DNA of 64,000 bases from Comamonas antarctica (GTDB taxonomy: Bacteria; Pseudomonadota; Gammaproteobacteria; Burkholderiales; Burkholderiaceae_C), in the NCBI RefSeq assembly GCF_013363755.1, contig NZ_CP054840.1, forward strand, positions 1,791,501 to 1,855,500, given 5' to 3'. The notes beneath the pieces were generated by a model. The model did no database searches. It was not told the origin of the DNA and saw only the letters and a program-made list of their open reading frames with translations. The first letter of the stretch is position 1, and every line of letters begins with the position of its first letter. Below, in pieces: positions 39,562-49,911 of this stretch. The position numbers and the translations under genes were made by a program.

Positions 39562-39587
39562 AAAGCGCCTGCGGGCGCTTTTTTTTG
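39562..39587. terminator. Rho-independent terminator
   Basis: An AGCGCC-TGC-GGGCGCT hairpin is followed by eight T and preceded by AAA. It serves the DUF3297 gene or the repeat transcript and lies just before the convergent btuF-like gene. Confidence 0.8.
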
Positions 39588-39592
39588 CGCGC

Positions 39593-40483
39593 CTATCGGG
39601 GCGCCAGTTGCAGGCAGCGCGCGAGCACCGCCGCAGCTTCGGCCAGGCGCGGGCCGGGCCGCGACACCAGATCGGTGTCCGCGCGCCCCAGGCTGCAGAT
39701 CATGCCTTCGCGCACGGCATCGGTCGCGGCCCAGCCGGGGCGCTGGGCGAGGTCGCGGGCGCTTGTTTCCGCGGTATGGATGATGAGCTGCGGGTTCTGG
39801 CGCACCACGTACTCGGGCGTGAGGCGCGCAAAGGCGCCCTGCGCGGGAGCCACGATGTTGCTCGCGCCCAGCGCCGCGAGCAATTCGCCGATGAAGGACG
39901 CCGGGCCCGCCGCATAGGGCGTCGCATCGATCTCGAAGTACACGCGGCGCGCCGGCAGCTGCCGCATGCCGGCGGCAATGCGGCCGAGTTCGGCTTGCAG
40001 GCGTGCGAACAGGTCATCGCCACGTTGCTGCTGCAGGAGGCTGTCGAGCACCTGCCACTGCGCGCGTATCCCCGCGAGATCCTGTGCGTCCAGCACCACC
40101 ACCGCAATGCCGAACTGCGCCAGCCGCGCCATCAGCGGCGGTGAATGCGACATCAGCACCACATCGGGCTTGAGGCGCACGATGGCCTCGAAGTGCGGTG
40201 CGGATACGCTGCCCAGGCGCGGCAAGGCGGCGATTTCAGGCGGATGGTTCGAGAACGCATCGACCCCGACGAGCCGCGAACAGGCGCCGAGCGCACACAG
40301 CGATTCCGTGGCCGAGGGCAGCAGCGAAACAATGCGCTGCGGCACGCGCGCCATTTCCACTGTGCGGCCCTGCTGGTCGCGTACGGCGTGGGCCTGCGCT
40401 GCAGGCGCGGCCAGCAGCGCCCAGGACATCACGCCGGCAGCGAGGCAGCGCAGAAACGCGCGCCGTGGCGCCGCCCGCGCCAT
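39593..40483 (-). CDS. Periplasmic metal/cobalamin-binding protein (BtuF-like)
   Basis: 296 residues. The N-terminal signal segment (FLRCLAAGVMSWALLAAPAAQA) precedes the helical-backbone binding fold typical of BtuF/FecB: RIVSLLPSATESLCALGACSRLVGV, in parts RIVSLLPSATESLCAL and LVGVDAFSNHP, then LKPDVVLMS. It delivers cobalamin or a metal chelate to an ABC transporter, but no permease or ATPase gene is adjacent. ATG 40483 overlaps the copD-like stop codon by 1 bp. Confidence 0.88.
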   Translation of the reverse strand: MARAAPRRAFLRCLAAGVMSWALLAAPAAQAHAVRDQQGRTVEMARVPQRIVSLLPSATESLCALGACSRLVGVDAFSNHPPEIAALPRLGSVSAPHFEAIVRLKPDVVLMSHSPPLMARLAQFGIAVVVLDAQDLAGIRAQWQVLDSLLQQQRGDDLFARLQAELGRIAAGMRQLPARRVYFEIDATPYAAGPASFIGELLAALGASNIVAPAQGAFARLTPEYVVRQNPQLIIHTAETSARDLAQRPGWAATDAVREGMICSLGRADTDLVSRPGPRLAEAAAVLARCLQLAPR

Positions 40484-40953
40484 CACAGCGCCAGGCGCAG
40501 CGCGGTGATGATGGCCACGCCCAGCGCCAGGTTGCCGGCGACCCAGACACGGATGCTGGCCAGTGCCTTGCCGCCCGCGGGCCAGTCGCCGGACTGCACG
40601 GCGCGGTCGAGGCGCTTGAACAGCGCAAAGCGGATGTGGCCGAAGATGCCGGCCATCACCAGCCCCAGCGCAGCCATCACATGCCAGGACAGCGGCATCT
40701 GGAACCGCAGGCCGGCCTGCGACGCCATGTGATAGACCGAAGCCACCATGCCCGCACCCGACAGCAGCACCACGGCAACCGTCACCAGCATGGCCGCGAA
40801 GAAGCGCTTGAGCACGGCATGCATCAGCGGCACGCGCGCCGCCGGCTCCAGGGTTTGCGCCGCGGGGCGCAGGAAGAAGTGGGAAAACGCCATGCCGCCG
40901 AGCCAGAGGATCACGGCCAGCAGGTGGATGTATTTCAGCGGCGCGAAAAGCAT
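40483..40953 (-). CDS. CopD-family inner-membrane protein
   Basis: 156 residues with four hydrophobic helices (about 5-27, 45-72, 88-108 and 130-152). The N-terminal LKYIHLLAVILWLGGMAFSHFFL is the CopD-like pattern with a conserved His in the first helix. A role in copper or haem-related membrane transport is possible but not shown. It lies 10 bp after sstT and overlaps the btuF-like gene by 1 bp. Confidence 0.8.
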   Translation of the reverse strand: MLFAPLKYIHLLAVILWLGGMAFSHFFLRPAAQTLEPAARVPLMHAVLKRFFAAMLVTVAVVLLSGAGMVASVYHMASQAGLRFQMPLSWHVMAALGLVMAGIFGHIRFALFKRLDRAVQSGDWPAGGKALASIRVWVAGNLALGVAIITALRLAL

Positions 40954-40963
40954 GCAGGCGCTT

Positions 40964-42199
40964 TCAGGTCAGTGCGGCGATCCGGCGCTCCTCGGCCTGG
41001 CAGGCCGCGGCGGTGAAGATCACGTCGGTGGAGGAGTTGAGTGCGGTTTCGGCCGAATCCTGCACGATGCCGATGATGAAGCCGATCGCCACCACCTGCA
41101 TCGACACATCGCTGGAGATGCCGAACAGGCTGCAGGCCAGCGGAATCAGCAGCAGCGAGCCGCCCGCCACGCCCGCCGCGCCGCAGGCGCAGACCGACGC
41201 CACCATGCACAGCAGGATGGCCGTGGGAATGTCCACCACGATGCCCAGCGTGTGCGCCGCCGCCAGCGACAGCACGCTGATGGTGATCGCCGCGCCGGCC
41301 ATGTTGATCGTCGCACCCAACGGGATGGCAATGCTGTAGGTGTCTTCGTCGAGGTTCAGGCGCTTGGCCAGGGCCAGGTTGATCGGGATGTTGGCGGCCG
41401 AGCTGCGCGTGAAGAATGCCGTCACGGCGCTGTCGCGCAGGCACAGCAGCACCAGCGGATAGGGGTTGCGGCGGATCTTGGCAAACACGATCATCGGGTT
41501 CACCACCAGCGCCACGAACAGCATGCAGCCGACGAGCACCGCGAGCAGATGGGCATAGCCGAGCAGCGCGGCCGTGCCGGCATCGGCAAAGGTCGCGGCG
41601 ACCAGGCCGAAGATGCCGATCGGCGCGCAGCGGATCACGCCCTGGATGATGGCCGTGATCGAATGCGACAGGTCGGTCAGCAGCTGGCGCGTGCCTTCGC
41701 TGGCGTGGCGCAGCGTCATGCCCAGGCCCACCGCCCAGACCAGGATGCCGATGTAGTTGGCGGTCAGCAGCGCATTGACCGGGTTGTCGACGGCGCTGAG
41801 CAGCAGCGCCAGCAGCACCTCCTGCACATTGCCCGGCGGCGCCGCCGTAGTGGTCGCCGCGGTCTGGAGCACCAGCGTCGACGGGAACAGCATGCTGGCA
41901 AACACCGCCACGATGGCCGATGAGAGCATGCCGATGGCATACAGCCAAAGGACCGGGCGGATCAGCGTGGACTCGCCGGGGCGATGGTTGCTGACCGAAG
42001 CCATGACCAGGATCAGCACCAGCACTGGCGCCACCGCCTTGAGCGCCGAGATGAACAGCTTGCCCAGAATCGCCACCGCGGGCGTGGCGGACGGCCAGAG
42101 GTAGGCAAATGCAATGCCGGCTATCAGTGCCATCACGATTTGCTTGACGAGACTGGTGCGCCGCAGCCAGTGCAGCAAGGACTTGAATATCATGGACAT
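40964..42199 (-). CDS. sstT: Serine/threonine:sodium symporter SstT
   Basis: 411 residues of the dicarboxylate/amino acid:cation symporter family. About eight helices and the family motifs [40 protein letters not shown] and [19 protein letters not shown] are visible. It imports serine and threonine with Na+. ATG 42199 is chosen; ATG 42193 is also possible. First of three tightly linked minus-strand genes and divergent from rlmB. Confidence 0.93.
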   Translation of the reverse strand: MSMIFKSLLHWLRRTSLVKQIVMALIAGIAFAYLWPSATPAVAILGKLFISALKAVAPVLVLILVMASVSNHRPGESTLIRPVLWLYAIGMLSSAIVAVFASMLFPSTLVLQTAATTTAAPPGNVQEVLLALLLSAVDNPVNALLTANYIGILVWAVGLGMTLRHASEGTRQLLTDLSHSITAIIQGVIRCAPIGIFGLVAATFADAGTAALLGYAHLLAVLVGCMLFVALVVNPMIVFAKIRRNPYPLVLLCLRDSAVTAFFTRSSAANIPINLALAKRLNLDEDTYSIAIPLGATINMAGAAITISVLSLAAAHTLGIVVDIPTAILLCMVASVCACGAAGVAGGSLLLIPLACSLFGISSDVSMQVVAIGFIIGIVQDSAETALNSSTDVIFTAAACQAEERRIAALT

Positions 42200-42389
42200 G
42201 AAGAGCGAAAGGGCGGGGACGCGGCAGCAGGCGTCCCGCAGTTGGCGGTGGTGCTGCGGGAGCCGGAGTGTAAGCGCTGCGTATAAAACCTTGATGCGCC
42301 GCGCATTTGCGCGCGGTATGCGCCGCATGGGCTGCGCGGATGCCACCGGGAATCTGCCGGGCATGCCCTTGCGCCGATAATCGCGGGCT

Positions 42390-43145
42390 ATGTCGTCCCC
42401 CAAAGTGCTCTTCGGCTTCCACGCCGTCGGCGTGCGTCTGAAGACCGCGCCCCAATCCATCGTTGAAATCTACTACGAGGCCTCGCGCCGCGATGCGCGC
42501 ATGCGCCAGTTCCTCGACCGTGCGCGCTCGGCCGGTGCCAAACTGGTCGAAGCCGATGGCGAGCGCCTGGCCAAGCTGGCCGGCAGCCATGGCCATCAGG
42601 GCGTGGCGGCGCGCGTCGAGGCGACCAAGCAGGTCACCTCGCTGGACGAGCTGCTCGAGAACCTCGAGGAAAGCGGCGTGAAGAACCCGCTGCTGCTGGT
42701 GCTCGACGGCGTGACCGATCCGCACAACCTCGGCGCCTGCCTGCGCGTCGCCGACGGCGCTGGCGCGCATGCGGTCATCGCGCCCAAGGACCACGCCGCC
42801 GGCATCAACGCCACCGTAGCCAAGGTCGCCAGCGGCGCGGCCGAGACCGTGCCGTATTTCATGGTCACCAACCTGGCGCGCACGCTCAATGAGCTCAAGG
42901 AGCGCAACATCTGGATCATCGGCACCAGCGGCGATGCCGAGAAGAACATCTACCAGATGGATCTCAAGGGCCCGGTGGCGCTGGTGCTGGGCGCCGAGGG
43001 CGACGGCATGCGCCAGCTCACGCGCAAGACCTGCGACGAGCTGGTGAGCATTCCCATGCAGGGCGCGGTCGAGAGCCTCAACGTGTCGGTGGCCAGCGGC
43101 GTGTGCCTGTTCGAGGCCGTGCGCCAGCGCATTGCCGCGGCCTGA
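42390..43145 (+). CDS. rlmB: 23S rRNA (guanosine-2'-O-)-methyltransferase RlmB
   Basis: 251 residues. The N-terminal substrate domain ([12 protein letters not shown]) is followed by the SPOUT domain motifs [21 protein letters not shown], in parts [15 protein letters not shown], then [20 protein letters not shown] and [18 protein letters not shown]. RlmB methylates G2251 in the ribosomal P-loop using SAM. It is convergent with the aldo/keto reductase gene, 6 bp apart. Confidence 0.96.
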   Translation: MSSPKVLFGFHAVGVRLKTAPQSIVEIYYEASRRDARMRQFLDRARSAGAKLVEADGERLAKLAGSHGHQGVAARVEATKQVTSLDELLENLEESGVKNPLLLVLDGVTDPHNLGACLRVADGAGAHAVIAPKDHAAGINATVAKVASGAAETVPYFMVTNLARTLNELKERNIWIIGTSGDAEKNIYQMDLKGPVALVLGAEGDGMRQLTRKTCDELVSIPMQGAVESLNVSVASGVCLFEAVRQRIAAA

Positions 43146-43151
43146 TACGGC

Positions 43152-44135
43152 CTAGTCGCGCGCGCCGTCCTCGGCGCTGGCGGCATTGAGCAGCGCCAGA
43201 TCGTCGGCTGACAGCCGCAGCCGCGCGGCCTGCACCAGTTGCTCCATCTGGGCCAGCGTGCTGGCGCTCGCGATCGGCGCGGTGATGGCGGGGCGCTGCA
43301 GCTGCCAGGCCAGCGCCACCTGGCCGGGCTGCACGGCCTGGCGCTCGGCCACGGTGTCCAGCGCCTGCAGGATGGCCAGGCCGCGTGCGTTCAGGTAGGT
43401 CTTGACGGTGTTCGGGCCGCGCGGGCTCTTGCGCGCATCGGCCTCGCTGCGGTACTTGCCGGTGAGGAAGCCCGCGGCCAGCGCATAGAAGTTGATCACG
43501 CCGATGTCCTGCGACACGCACAGCGGCGCGAGCTCGCGCTCGAACCCGGCGCGGTCGTAGAGGTTGTACAGCGGCTGCAGGCATTCATAGCGCGGCAGCC
43601 CCAGCCGTTCGCTGGCGAGCAGCGCTTCCTTGAAACGCGCGGCGCCATAATTCGAGGCGCCGACGGCGCGCACCTTGCCCGCGGCCATCAGGTCGGCATA
43701 GGCGCCCAGCGTGTCGGCGAACGGGACCCCGGTGTCATCGTCATGCGACTGGTAGAGGTCGATATAGTCGGTCTGCAGGCGCTGCAGCGAAGCTTCGACC
43801 GCCTGGCGAATGTATTCGGGCCGCAGGCCGACCTTGCCATTGCCCATGTCCTTGCCGACCTTGGTGGCCAGCACCACCTGCGCGCGCCGGCCGCTGCGTG
43901 CCAGCCACTTGCCCAGGATGCGCTCGGACTCGCCGCCTTCATGGCCGGGCACCCAGCGCGAGTAGACATCGGCGGTATCGATGAAATTGAAGCCGGCGTC
44001 CAGCCAGGCGTCGAGCAGCGAGAAGGACGTGGGTTCATCCGCGGTCCAGCCAAACACATTGCCGCCGAAGCACAGCGGCGAAACCTGCAGGCCCGAGCGG
44101 CCAAGCGCTCGAAGCGGGGGCGGGGAGGCGGTCAT
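43152..44135 (-). CDS. Aldo/keto reductase
   Basis: 327 residues with the TIM-barrel aldo/keto reductase signatures: NFIDTADVYSRW, TKVGKDMGNGKVGLRPEYIR, YIDLYQSHDDDTG and the NADPH-site tail. The catalytic Asp/Tyr lie in DTADVY. It reduces carbonyl compounds with NADPH, and the physiological substrate is unknown. ATG 44135 is used. Not obviously coupled to neighbours. Confidence 0.92.
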   Translation of the reverse strand: MTASPPPLRALGRSGLQVSPLCFGGNVFGWTADEPTSFSLLDAWLDAGFNFIDTADVYSRWVPGHEGGESERILGKWLARSGRRAQVVLATKVGKDMGNGKVGLRPEYIRQAVEASLQRLQTDYIDLYQSHDDDTGVPFADTLGAYADLMAAGKVRAVGASNYGAARFKEALLASERLGLPRYECLQPLYNLYDRAGFERELAPLCVSQDIGVINFYALAAGFLTGKYRSEADARKSPRGPNTVKTYLNARGLAILQALDTVAERQAVQPGQVALAWQLQRPAITAPIASASTLAQMEQLVQAARLRLSADDLALLNAASAEDGARD

Positions 44136-44192
44136 GGGGTCTCCTTTGCAGTGCGGAAATGCCGACCATTATGCAAACCCGCCCCGCAGGGG

Positions 44193-44414
44193 CTAGCCGG
44201 CCGCGGCGCCGTCTTCGTTGCGCACGGCCGCATGGAATTCCAGGCCCAGCACGCGCGCCATCTCGCTCAGGGTCGACAGGCGCGGGTCCAGGCCGCCGCT
44301 CTCAAGGCGCTGCACCGTCATGCGCGACAGCCCCGCGCGCTCGGCCAGTTCGGCCTGGGTCATGTGCGCGGCTTTGCGCGCCAGGGTCATTTGTTCTATC
44401 AGGGGATGGGTCAT
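44193..44414 (-). CDS. XRE-family small helix-turn-helix protein
   Basis: 73 residues. TQAELAERAGLSRMTVQRLESG is a clear Cro/C1-type recognition unit, and RLSTLSEMARVLGLEF completes the domain. No effector domain is present. It could be an antitoxin-like or autoregulatory repressor. A 70-residue ORF lies 30 bp upstream on the same strand and might be its partner. Confidence 0.85.
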   Translation of the reverse strand: MTHPLIEQMTLARKAAHMTQAELAERAGLSRMTVQRLESGGLDPRLSTLSEMARVLGLEFHAAVRNEDGAAAG

Positions 44415-44444
44415 GCGCCATCATCCCCGAAATCGCCGCCGGAT

Positions 44445-44657
44445 TCAGGCAAAAAGGTTCAGGCGGGTTCCCAGCAGGCCGAAGCGTGCCAGCTCGGGCT
44501 GCAGCAGCGCCTGCTGCGCGGCCGTGGCCGCAGCGGTCTTGTCCGCCGCCGTCTGCTCGCCGCGGCGCAGCGCGGCGAGGGTCTGGGTATCGACCACGCG
44601 TTGCTGCGACCAGGCGCGGCTGGCTTGGGTGAGGGCGCGGTCGTAGACGATATCCAT
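44445..44657 (-). CDS. Small hypothetical protein upstream of the XRE gene
   Basis: 70 residues from ATG 44657, helical and Ala/Gln-rich (MDIVYDRALTQASRAWSQQR...). The frame is open further upstream, but the residues beyond the Met look non-coding. An AAGG lies about 12 nt upstream, a weak ribosome site. It precedes the XRE gene by 30 bp and may form a two-gene unit. No family is recognised. Confidence 0.45.
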   Translation of the reverse strand: MDIVYDRALTQASRAWSQQRVVDTQTLAALRRGEQTAADKTAAATAAQQALLQPELARFGLLGTRLNLFA

Positions 44658-44755
44658 GGCGGGGCAGACCTTGAGTGAAGCAGCCGAGACTGTAGGCGGT
44701 CCTGCGGGTGCGCCATGGGCGGAACAATGCGGTGTGCAGGCGTCTTTTCGGCGCC

Positions 44756-46192
44756 TCACTCCAGCCCGTCCAGGTCGCTCGGGGCGCAATAGGCGGGTGG
44801 CGCCGTATCGCGCGCGGCATGCACATGGGCCTGGACGTCGCGCAGCGCGGTGCGCAAGCCTTCCTCGATCACGGGATGGTAGAACGGCAGCTCGAGCAGC
44901 TCGGCAACGCTGCTGCCGCGCGCAATGGCCCAGGCCAGCAGGTGCGCGAGGTGCTCGCCCGCGGGAGCGCACAGTTGCGCACCCAGCAGCTCGCCGCCGT
45001 CGCGCCGGGCATAAAGCCGCAGCACCCCCTCATTGCGCAGCCCCATGCGCGCGCGGCCCTGATTGGCGAAGTCCACTGCCCCAATGGCCACCTCGTCGCT
45101 CCAGTGGTCGTCGTAGGCCAGGCCCACCGTTGCCACCGAAGGCTCGGTGAAGGTGATGGCCAGCGGCGTGCGGCGCTTGTAGGCACGCGGATGCTCGGCC
45201 ACGGCATTGCTGCCGGCTATCTCGCCTTCGTCGGCGGCTTCATGCAGCAGCGCGCGGTCGGGATTGACGTCGCCGGCCCAGAACACCGACAGCTGTTCGA
45301 GCTGCATGGTATGGCGGTCGATTTCGGGCAGGCCATGCGGGTCGAGCGCAATGCCCAGGTTCTCCAGCCCCAGGCCTTCGATGGCCGGGCGCCGGCCCGT
45401 GGCCGCCAGCACCGCGTCGACCTGCGTGGAGAAGTCACCGGCGTGGATGGTGATGCCGGCTGGGCCGGATTCTCCCAGCGCCGGGGTCTGCCCGACCTGC
45501 AACTGCATCGACCGCTCCAGACTTTGCCGCAGCGCCGCGTTGACCTTGGGGTCGGCCAGGCCCGCCAGTGTCGCGCTCGCATGGAAGGCCGTGACCTCGA
45601 TGCCCAGCTGCGCCAGCGCCTGCGCCATTTCGGTACCCAGCGGCCCGAGGCCCAGCACGGCCATGCGCCGCGGCAGGTCGGGCTGCTCGAACAGCGTGTC
45701 GGTGGTGAGCAGGCGCGGGCCCAGGGTCTGCCATTCCTCGGGCACATGCGGTTTCGAGCCGGTGGCAATGACCAGGCTGCGCGCGCTCAGCCGCCGCTGG
45801 CCGTCGATCTCGACGGTATGCGGATCGACGATGCGGGCGCGGCCCTGGATCGCGCGCGGACCGAGCGCTTCGATGGACTTCAGCACGCCAGCGACGAAAC
45901 GGTCGCGCTCGTCGCGCACGCGCTGCAGCACGGCAGGAACATCGGCGCGCAGCTGGTCGGCGCCGTGCACGCCGAACGCCTCCAGCTGATGACGCCGCTC
46001 GTAGGCATGGGCGGCTTCGAGCAGCAGCTTGGAGGGCATGCAGCCCACGCGCGCGCAGGTGGTGCCCCAGGGGCCGGCGTCGATCAGCGCAAAGCGTTGC
46101 GTGTGGCGGCGCACGGCGCGCAGCGCCGCTAGGCCTGCCGAGCCGGCGCCGATGATGAGTACGTCGTAATCGTAGGAATGGAGCGCGTTCAT
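44756..46192 (-). CDS. Dihydrolipoamide dehydrogenase-like pyridine nucleotide-disulfide oxidoreductase
   Basis: 478 residues from ATG 46192. An N-terminal FAD motif (GAGSAGLAALRA), the redox-active disulfide GTTCARVGCMPSK, an NAD motif (GLGPLGTEMAQAL) and a C-terminal HPVIEE, close to the HPTxxE acid-base motif of the family, are all present. No pyruvate- or 2-oxoglutarate-dehydrogenase genes adjoin, so a detoxification or lipoamide-independent role is possible. The frame extends to 46276 without similarity. Confidence 0.9.
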   Translation of the reverse strand: MNALHSYDYDVLIIGAGSAGLAALRAVRRHTQRFALIDAGPWGTTCARVGCMPSKLLLEAAHAYERRHQLEAFGVHGADQLRADVPAVLQRVRDERDRFVAGVLKSIEALGPRAIQGRARIVDPHTVEIDGQRRLSARSLVIATGSKPHVPEEWQTLGPRLLTTDTLFEQPDLPRRMAVLGLGPLGTEMAQALAQLGIEVTAFHASATLAGLADPKVNAALRQSLERSMQLQVGQTPALGESGPAGITIHAGDFSTQVDAVLAATGRRPAIEGLGLENLGIALDPHGLPEIDRHTMQLEQLSVFWAGDVNPDRALLHEAADEGEIAGSNAVAEHPRAYKRRTPLAITFTEPSVATVGLAYDDHWSDEVAIGAVDFANQGRARMGLRNEGVLRLYARRDGGELLGAQLCAPAGEHLAHLLAWAIARGSSVAELLELPFYHPVIEEGLRTALRDVQAHVHAARDTAPPAYCAPSDLDGLE

Positions 46193-46262
46193 CCATGCAC
46201 TGTGCCTGCTCTTGGCCCATGCACCCTGTAGGCAGGCGCGAAGCGCGCCGGCGGGACCAGGC

Positions 46263-46853
46263 TTACTCCGGATCAAGCCAGCCGATGCGGCCCTGGCCGA
46301 TATCGTTCAAATGGGCGACGAACGCGGCGCCGGCCGCCTCGGGCATGCGCCACTGAAGCGTCACCAGGCTGCCGTGCGCGACCTCCATCAGCTCGGCTTG
46401 CGCGCCCGCGATCTCGCGGCGCAGCAGGCCCTCGAGCGCATAGGGCACGCTGCAGCGCAGGCAGACCATGCGCTGCAGCACGATCCGTGGCGCATCGAGC
46501 AGCGCCCGCGCCACGCAATCGGTATAGGCACGCACCAGCCCGCCCGCGCCCAGCTTGACGCCACCGAAATAGCGCACCACGGTGGCCAGCACGCCTTCGA
46601 GATCCTGATGGCGCAGCACGTCCAGCATGGGCCGGCCGGCCGTGCCGCTGGGCTCGCCGTCGTCGACAGCCGCCGACTGCCCGCCCGCGAGCAGCGCCCA
46701 GCAGACATGGGCCGCCCCGGGATGCTCACGGCGCAGTCGCTCGACCACCTGCTGGGCACTGGCGCGGTCGGCCATGGGCTGCACACAGCCGATGAAGCGG
46801 CTCTTCTTGATCAGCAATTCACTGTGGGCAGGGGCGGCAAGGGTCTGGGGCAT
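46263..46853 (-). CDS. IMPACT/YigZ family protein
   Basis: 196 residues. The N-terminal SELLIKKSRFIGCVQP and the core DDGEPSGTAGRPMLDVLRHQ and RYFGGVKLGAGGLVRAY are signatures of the YigZ/IMPACT family. A C-terminal beta-rich domain follows. Bacterial members have unknown function; the eukaryotic IMPACT protein regulates translation. ATG 46853 is used. It lies 70 bp upstream of the disulfide oxidoreductase gene on the same strand. Confidence 0.92.
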   Translation of the reverse strand: MPQTLAAPAHSELLIKKSRFIGCVQPMADRASAQQVVERLRREHPGAAHVCWALLAGGQSAAVDDGEPSGTAGRPMLDVLRHQDLEGVLATVVRYFGGVKLGAGGLVRAYTDCVARALLDAPRIVLQRMVCLRCSVPYALEGLLRREIAGAQAELMEVAHGSLVTLQWRMPEAAGAAFVAHLNDIGQGRIGWLDPE

Positions 46854-46970
46854 GGCGCTGCGCAGCTTAACCCAGCTGGGTAGGCTCTACGGCTACAAAG
46901 TTGCTGGCGCTTGTCCTACGAAAACGCTTGACATGCACGCATAGGATCGAGGTCATAGGAGTGACCGTCC

Positions 46971-47168
46971 ATGTCCAGTACCACACCCCCAACCCTTGAC
47001 CTGGCCGCGCACACTTTCGGGCGCCACCATTTCAGCCCGCCGCCTCTGCCTGAACAGCTCGAACGCGATTGGTCGTTCGACGCCGCCAGTGCGGGGCAAC
47101 AGATGCAGGCGGCAATGATGCCTGCTCCTGATCTCGATCAGCGCATACGCGACGTGGGAGAGTGGTGA
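46971..47168 (+). CDS. Small hypothetical protein with its own signals
   Basis: 65 residues ([16 protein letters not shown]...), Pro/His-rich then acidic, with no family recognised. GGAG is 9 nt before ATG 46971, a TTGACA is about 40 bp upstream, and a terminator (47179-47206) follows its stop. These together suggest a real, separately transcribed gene. Confidence 0.55.
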   Translation: MSSTTPPTLDLAAHTFGRHHFSPPPLPEQLERDWSFDAASAGQQMQAAMMPAPDLDQRIRDVGEW

Positions 47169-47178
47169 AACCAGGCCC

Positions 47179-47206
47179 CCGCCGGCATCTCGCCGGCGGT
47201 GCTGTT
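47179..47206 (+). terminator. Terminator after the 65-residue ORF
   Basis: A perfect 8-bp stem, CCGCCGGC/GCCGGCGG with an ATCTC loop, then TGCTGTTTT. Confidence 0.65.
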
Positions 47207-47397
47207 TTCAGGCTTTGATTTACATTCCAGCTGCTGCATTTCGTGGCTGGCCCCGTTTCGAGGCATCCGGCCATTCCCCCATGGCGCGTTCCCCGCCATG
47301 CAGTTGCTCAGGCCGTCTTGCCGCAAGACCCTGCCACAGCAATGCTACCCATGCAAACGTACACTGGCGGGTTCCTTTCCCACGATTGCCCATCGCC

Positions 47398-49896
47398 ATG
47401 AACGCCCCCGTTGACGTTTCCTTTTTCGCACGTGCCGCCAAGCCGCTGACCAGCTACCGTCCGTACTGGGCCAAGCGCTTTGGCACGGCCAAATTCCTGC
47501 CGACCACGCGCCAGGAAATGGAGCAGCTCGGCTGGGACAGTTGCGATGTGGTGCTGGTCACGGGCGATGCCTATGTCGACCATCCGAGCTTTGGCATGGC
47601 GGTCATCGGCCGCGTGCTCGAAGCGCAAGGCTTTCGCGTGGGCATCATTGCCCAACCCGACTGGCAAAGCGCCGACGCGTTCAAGGCTCTGGGCAAGCCG
47701 AACCTGTTCTGGGGCGTGACCGCGGGCAACATGGATTCGATGATCAACCGCTACACGGCGGACCGCAAGATCCGCTCGGATGACGCGTACACACCGGGCG
47801 ATGTGGCCGGCAAGCGTCCCGATCGCGCGGCCATCGTCTACAGCCAGCGCTGCCGCGAGGCCTTCAAGGACGTGCCGCTGGTGCTGGGCGGCATCGAAGG
47901 CAGCCTGCGCCGCATCGCGCACTACGACTACTGGAGCGACAAGGTACGCCGCTCGGTCGTGGTCGACTCCAAGTGTGACCTGCTGCTCTACGGCAACGCC
48001 GAGCGCGCGCTGGTCGAAGTCGCGCACCGGCTGGCCGCACGCGAGCCGGTCGAGAGCATCACCGATGTGCGCGGCACGGCCTTCGTGCGCCGCGCTTCCG
48101 AAGACGGCTGGTTCGAGATCGACTCGACCACCGTGGACGAACCCGGCCGCGTCGACGCGCATATCAACCCCTACCAGACCACCAGCGAGCAGGCCGCGGC
48201 GCAGGGCGCGAGCTGCAGCAAGGAAGACGGCGAAGCGGCTGCGGCCGCGATCCCCGAAGTCGCGGGTCCGAGCTGCGGCGTGGGCCGCAACACGCCCGCG
48301 CGGCGCCAATACGACTCTCCGCTTGTGGCCGGCGTGGAAGAGGGCGATTCCGTGCAGCCGATCCAGTTCGTGGCCAACCCCGCGCTGCGCACCCGGCTCA
48401 AGGTGCCGCCGCGCGAGCGTTCGGTGATCCGCCTGCCGAGCTACGAGCAGGTCAAGAGCGACCCCATCCTCTATGCCCACGCCAACCGCGTGCTGCACCT
48501 CGAGACCAACCCGGGCAATGCGCGCGCGCTGGTGCAGACGCATGGCGAAGGCACGACCGCGCGCGATGTCTGGATCAACCCGCCGCCGATTCCGCTGACC
48601 ACGGCCGAGATGGACTATGTGTTCGATCTGCCGTATGCGCGCTCGCCGCATCCGCGCTATGCCGATGAGAACGGCAGCCATGACGGCGCGACCAAGATCC
48701 CGGCCTGGGAAATGATCCGTTTCTCGGTCAACATCATGCGCGGCTGCTTCGGCGGCTGCACCTTCTGCTCGATCACCGAACACGAGGGCCGCATCATCCA
48801 GAGCCGCTCCGAGGATTCGATCATCCAGGAGATCGAGGACATCCGCGACAAGGTGTCGGGTTTCACCGGCACGATTTCCGACCTCGGCGGCCCCACGGCC
48901 AACATGTACCGCCTGGGCTGCCGCTCGCCCGAGATCGAGGCCGCGTGCCGCAAGCCCAGCTGCGTCTATCCGGGCATCTGCCAGAACCTGACCACCAACC
49001 ATGATCCGCTGATCAAGATCTACCGCCGCGGCCGTGCGCTCAAGGGCATCAAGAAGATCCTGATCGGCTCGGGGCTGCGCTACGACCTCGCGGTACAGTC
49101 GCCCGAGTACGTCAAGGAACTGGTGCAGCACCATGTGGGCGGCTACCTGAAGATCGCGCCCGAGCACACCGAGCAGGGCCCGCTGACGAAGATGATGAAG
49201 CCGGGCATCGGCAGCTACGACAAGTTCAAGAAGATGTTTGAACAGTTCAGCGAAGAGGCCGGCAAGAAGCAGTTCCTGATTCCCTACTTCATTGCGGCCC
49301 ACCCGGGCACCAGCGACGAAGACATGATGAACCTGGCGATCTGGCTGAAGAAGAACGGTTTCCGCGCCGACCAGGTGCAGACCTTCTATCCCAGCCCGAT
49401 GGCCACTGCCACGGCCATGTACCACTCGGGCCGCAACACGCTCAAGCGCGTGCGCCGCAGCGTGCTCAGCGAGGACGAATCGGTCGACATCGTGCGCGGC
49501 GAGAAGCGCCGCCGGCTGCACAAGGCCTTTCTGCGCTACCACGACCCGAACAACTGGCCGCTGCTGCGCGAAGCGCTCAAGACCATGGGCCGCGCCGACC
49601 TGATCGGCAATGGCAAACAGCATCTGATTCCGACCTTCCAGCCGGTGACGGACGGCACCTATCAGAGTGCGCGGCGCAAGAACAGCACCGCGCCGGACAA
49701 GGCCGTGGCCCGTCCCCAGGCCGTGGCACCTGGCGCACGCAACGTCGCCAAACCGGTCAAGGGCCAGCTGCTGACCCAGCACACCGGCCTGCCGCCGCGC
49801 GCTGGCACCGGCGCCAAGCCTGCGATACGGCCAGGCAACGGCCGCCCGGTGGCTGGCAGCCAACGGCCTGCAACGGGCAAACGCCCGGGCCGCTGA
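47398..49896 (+). CDS. YgiQ family radical SAM protein
   Basis: 832 residues. An N-terminal cobalamin-like domain ([24 protein letters not shown], in parts [18 protein letters not shown]) precedes the radical SAM core with [18 protein letters not shown], a C-x3-C-x2-C motif for the 4Fe-4S cluster. The [19 protein letters not shown] segment and the long Pro/Lys-rich C-terminal tail are typical of YgiQ. The reaction is unknown. ATG 47398 matches the family N-terminus ([17 protein letters not shown]); the frame is open to 47215. Confidence 0.94.
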   Translation: MNAPVDVSFFARAAKPLTSYRPYWAKRFGTAKFLPTTRQEMEQLGWDSCDVVLVTGDAYVDHPSFGMAVIGRVLEAQGFRVGIIAQPDWQSADAFKALGKPNLFWGVTAGNMDSMINRYTADRKIRSDDAYTPGDVAGKRPDRAAIVYSQRCREAFKDVPLVLGGIEGSLRRIAHYDYWSDKVRRSVVVDSKCDLLLYGNAERALVEVAHRLAAREPVESITDVRGTAFVRRASEDGWFEIDSTTVDEPGRVDAHINPYQTTSEQAAAQGASCSKEDGEAAAAAIPEVAGPSCGVGRNTPARRQYDSPLVAGVEEGDSVQPIQFVANPALRTRLKVPPRERSVIRLPSYEQVKSDPILYAHANRVLHLETNPGNARALVQTHGEGTTARDVWINPPPIPLTTAEMDYVFDLPYARSPHPRYADENGSHDGATKIPAWEMIRFSVNIMRGCFGGCTFCSITEHEGRIIQSRSEDSIIQEIEDIRDKVSGFTGTISDLGGPTANMYRLGCRSPEIEAACRKPSCVYPGICQNLTTNHDPLIKIYRRGRALKGIKKILIGSGLRYDLAVQSPEYVKELVQHHVGGYLKIAPEHTEQGPLTKMMKPGIGSYDKFKKMFEQFSEEAGKKQFLIPYFIAAHPGTSDEDMMNLAIWLKKNGFRADQVQTFYPSPMATATAMYHSGRNTLKRVRRSVLSEDESVDIVRGEKRRRLHKAFLRYHDPNNWPLLREALKTMGRADLIGNGKQHLIPTFQPVTDGTYQSARRKNSTAPDKAVARPQAVAPGARNVAKPVKGQLLTQHTGLPPRAGTGAKPAIRPGNGRPVAGSQRPATGKRPGR

Positions 49897-49911
49897 GCGG
49901 CAGGCAGCGCC

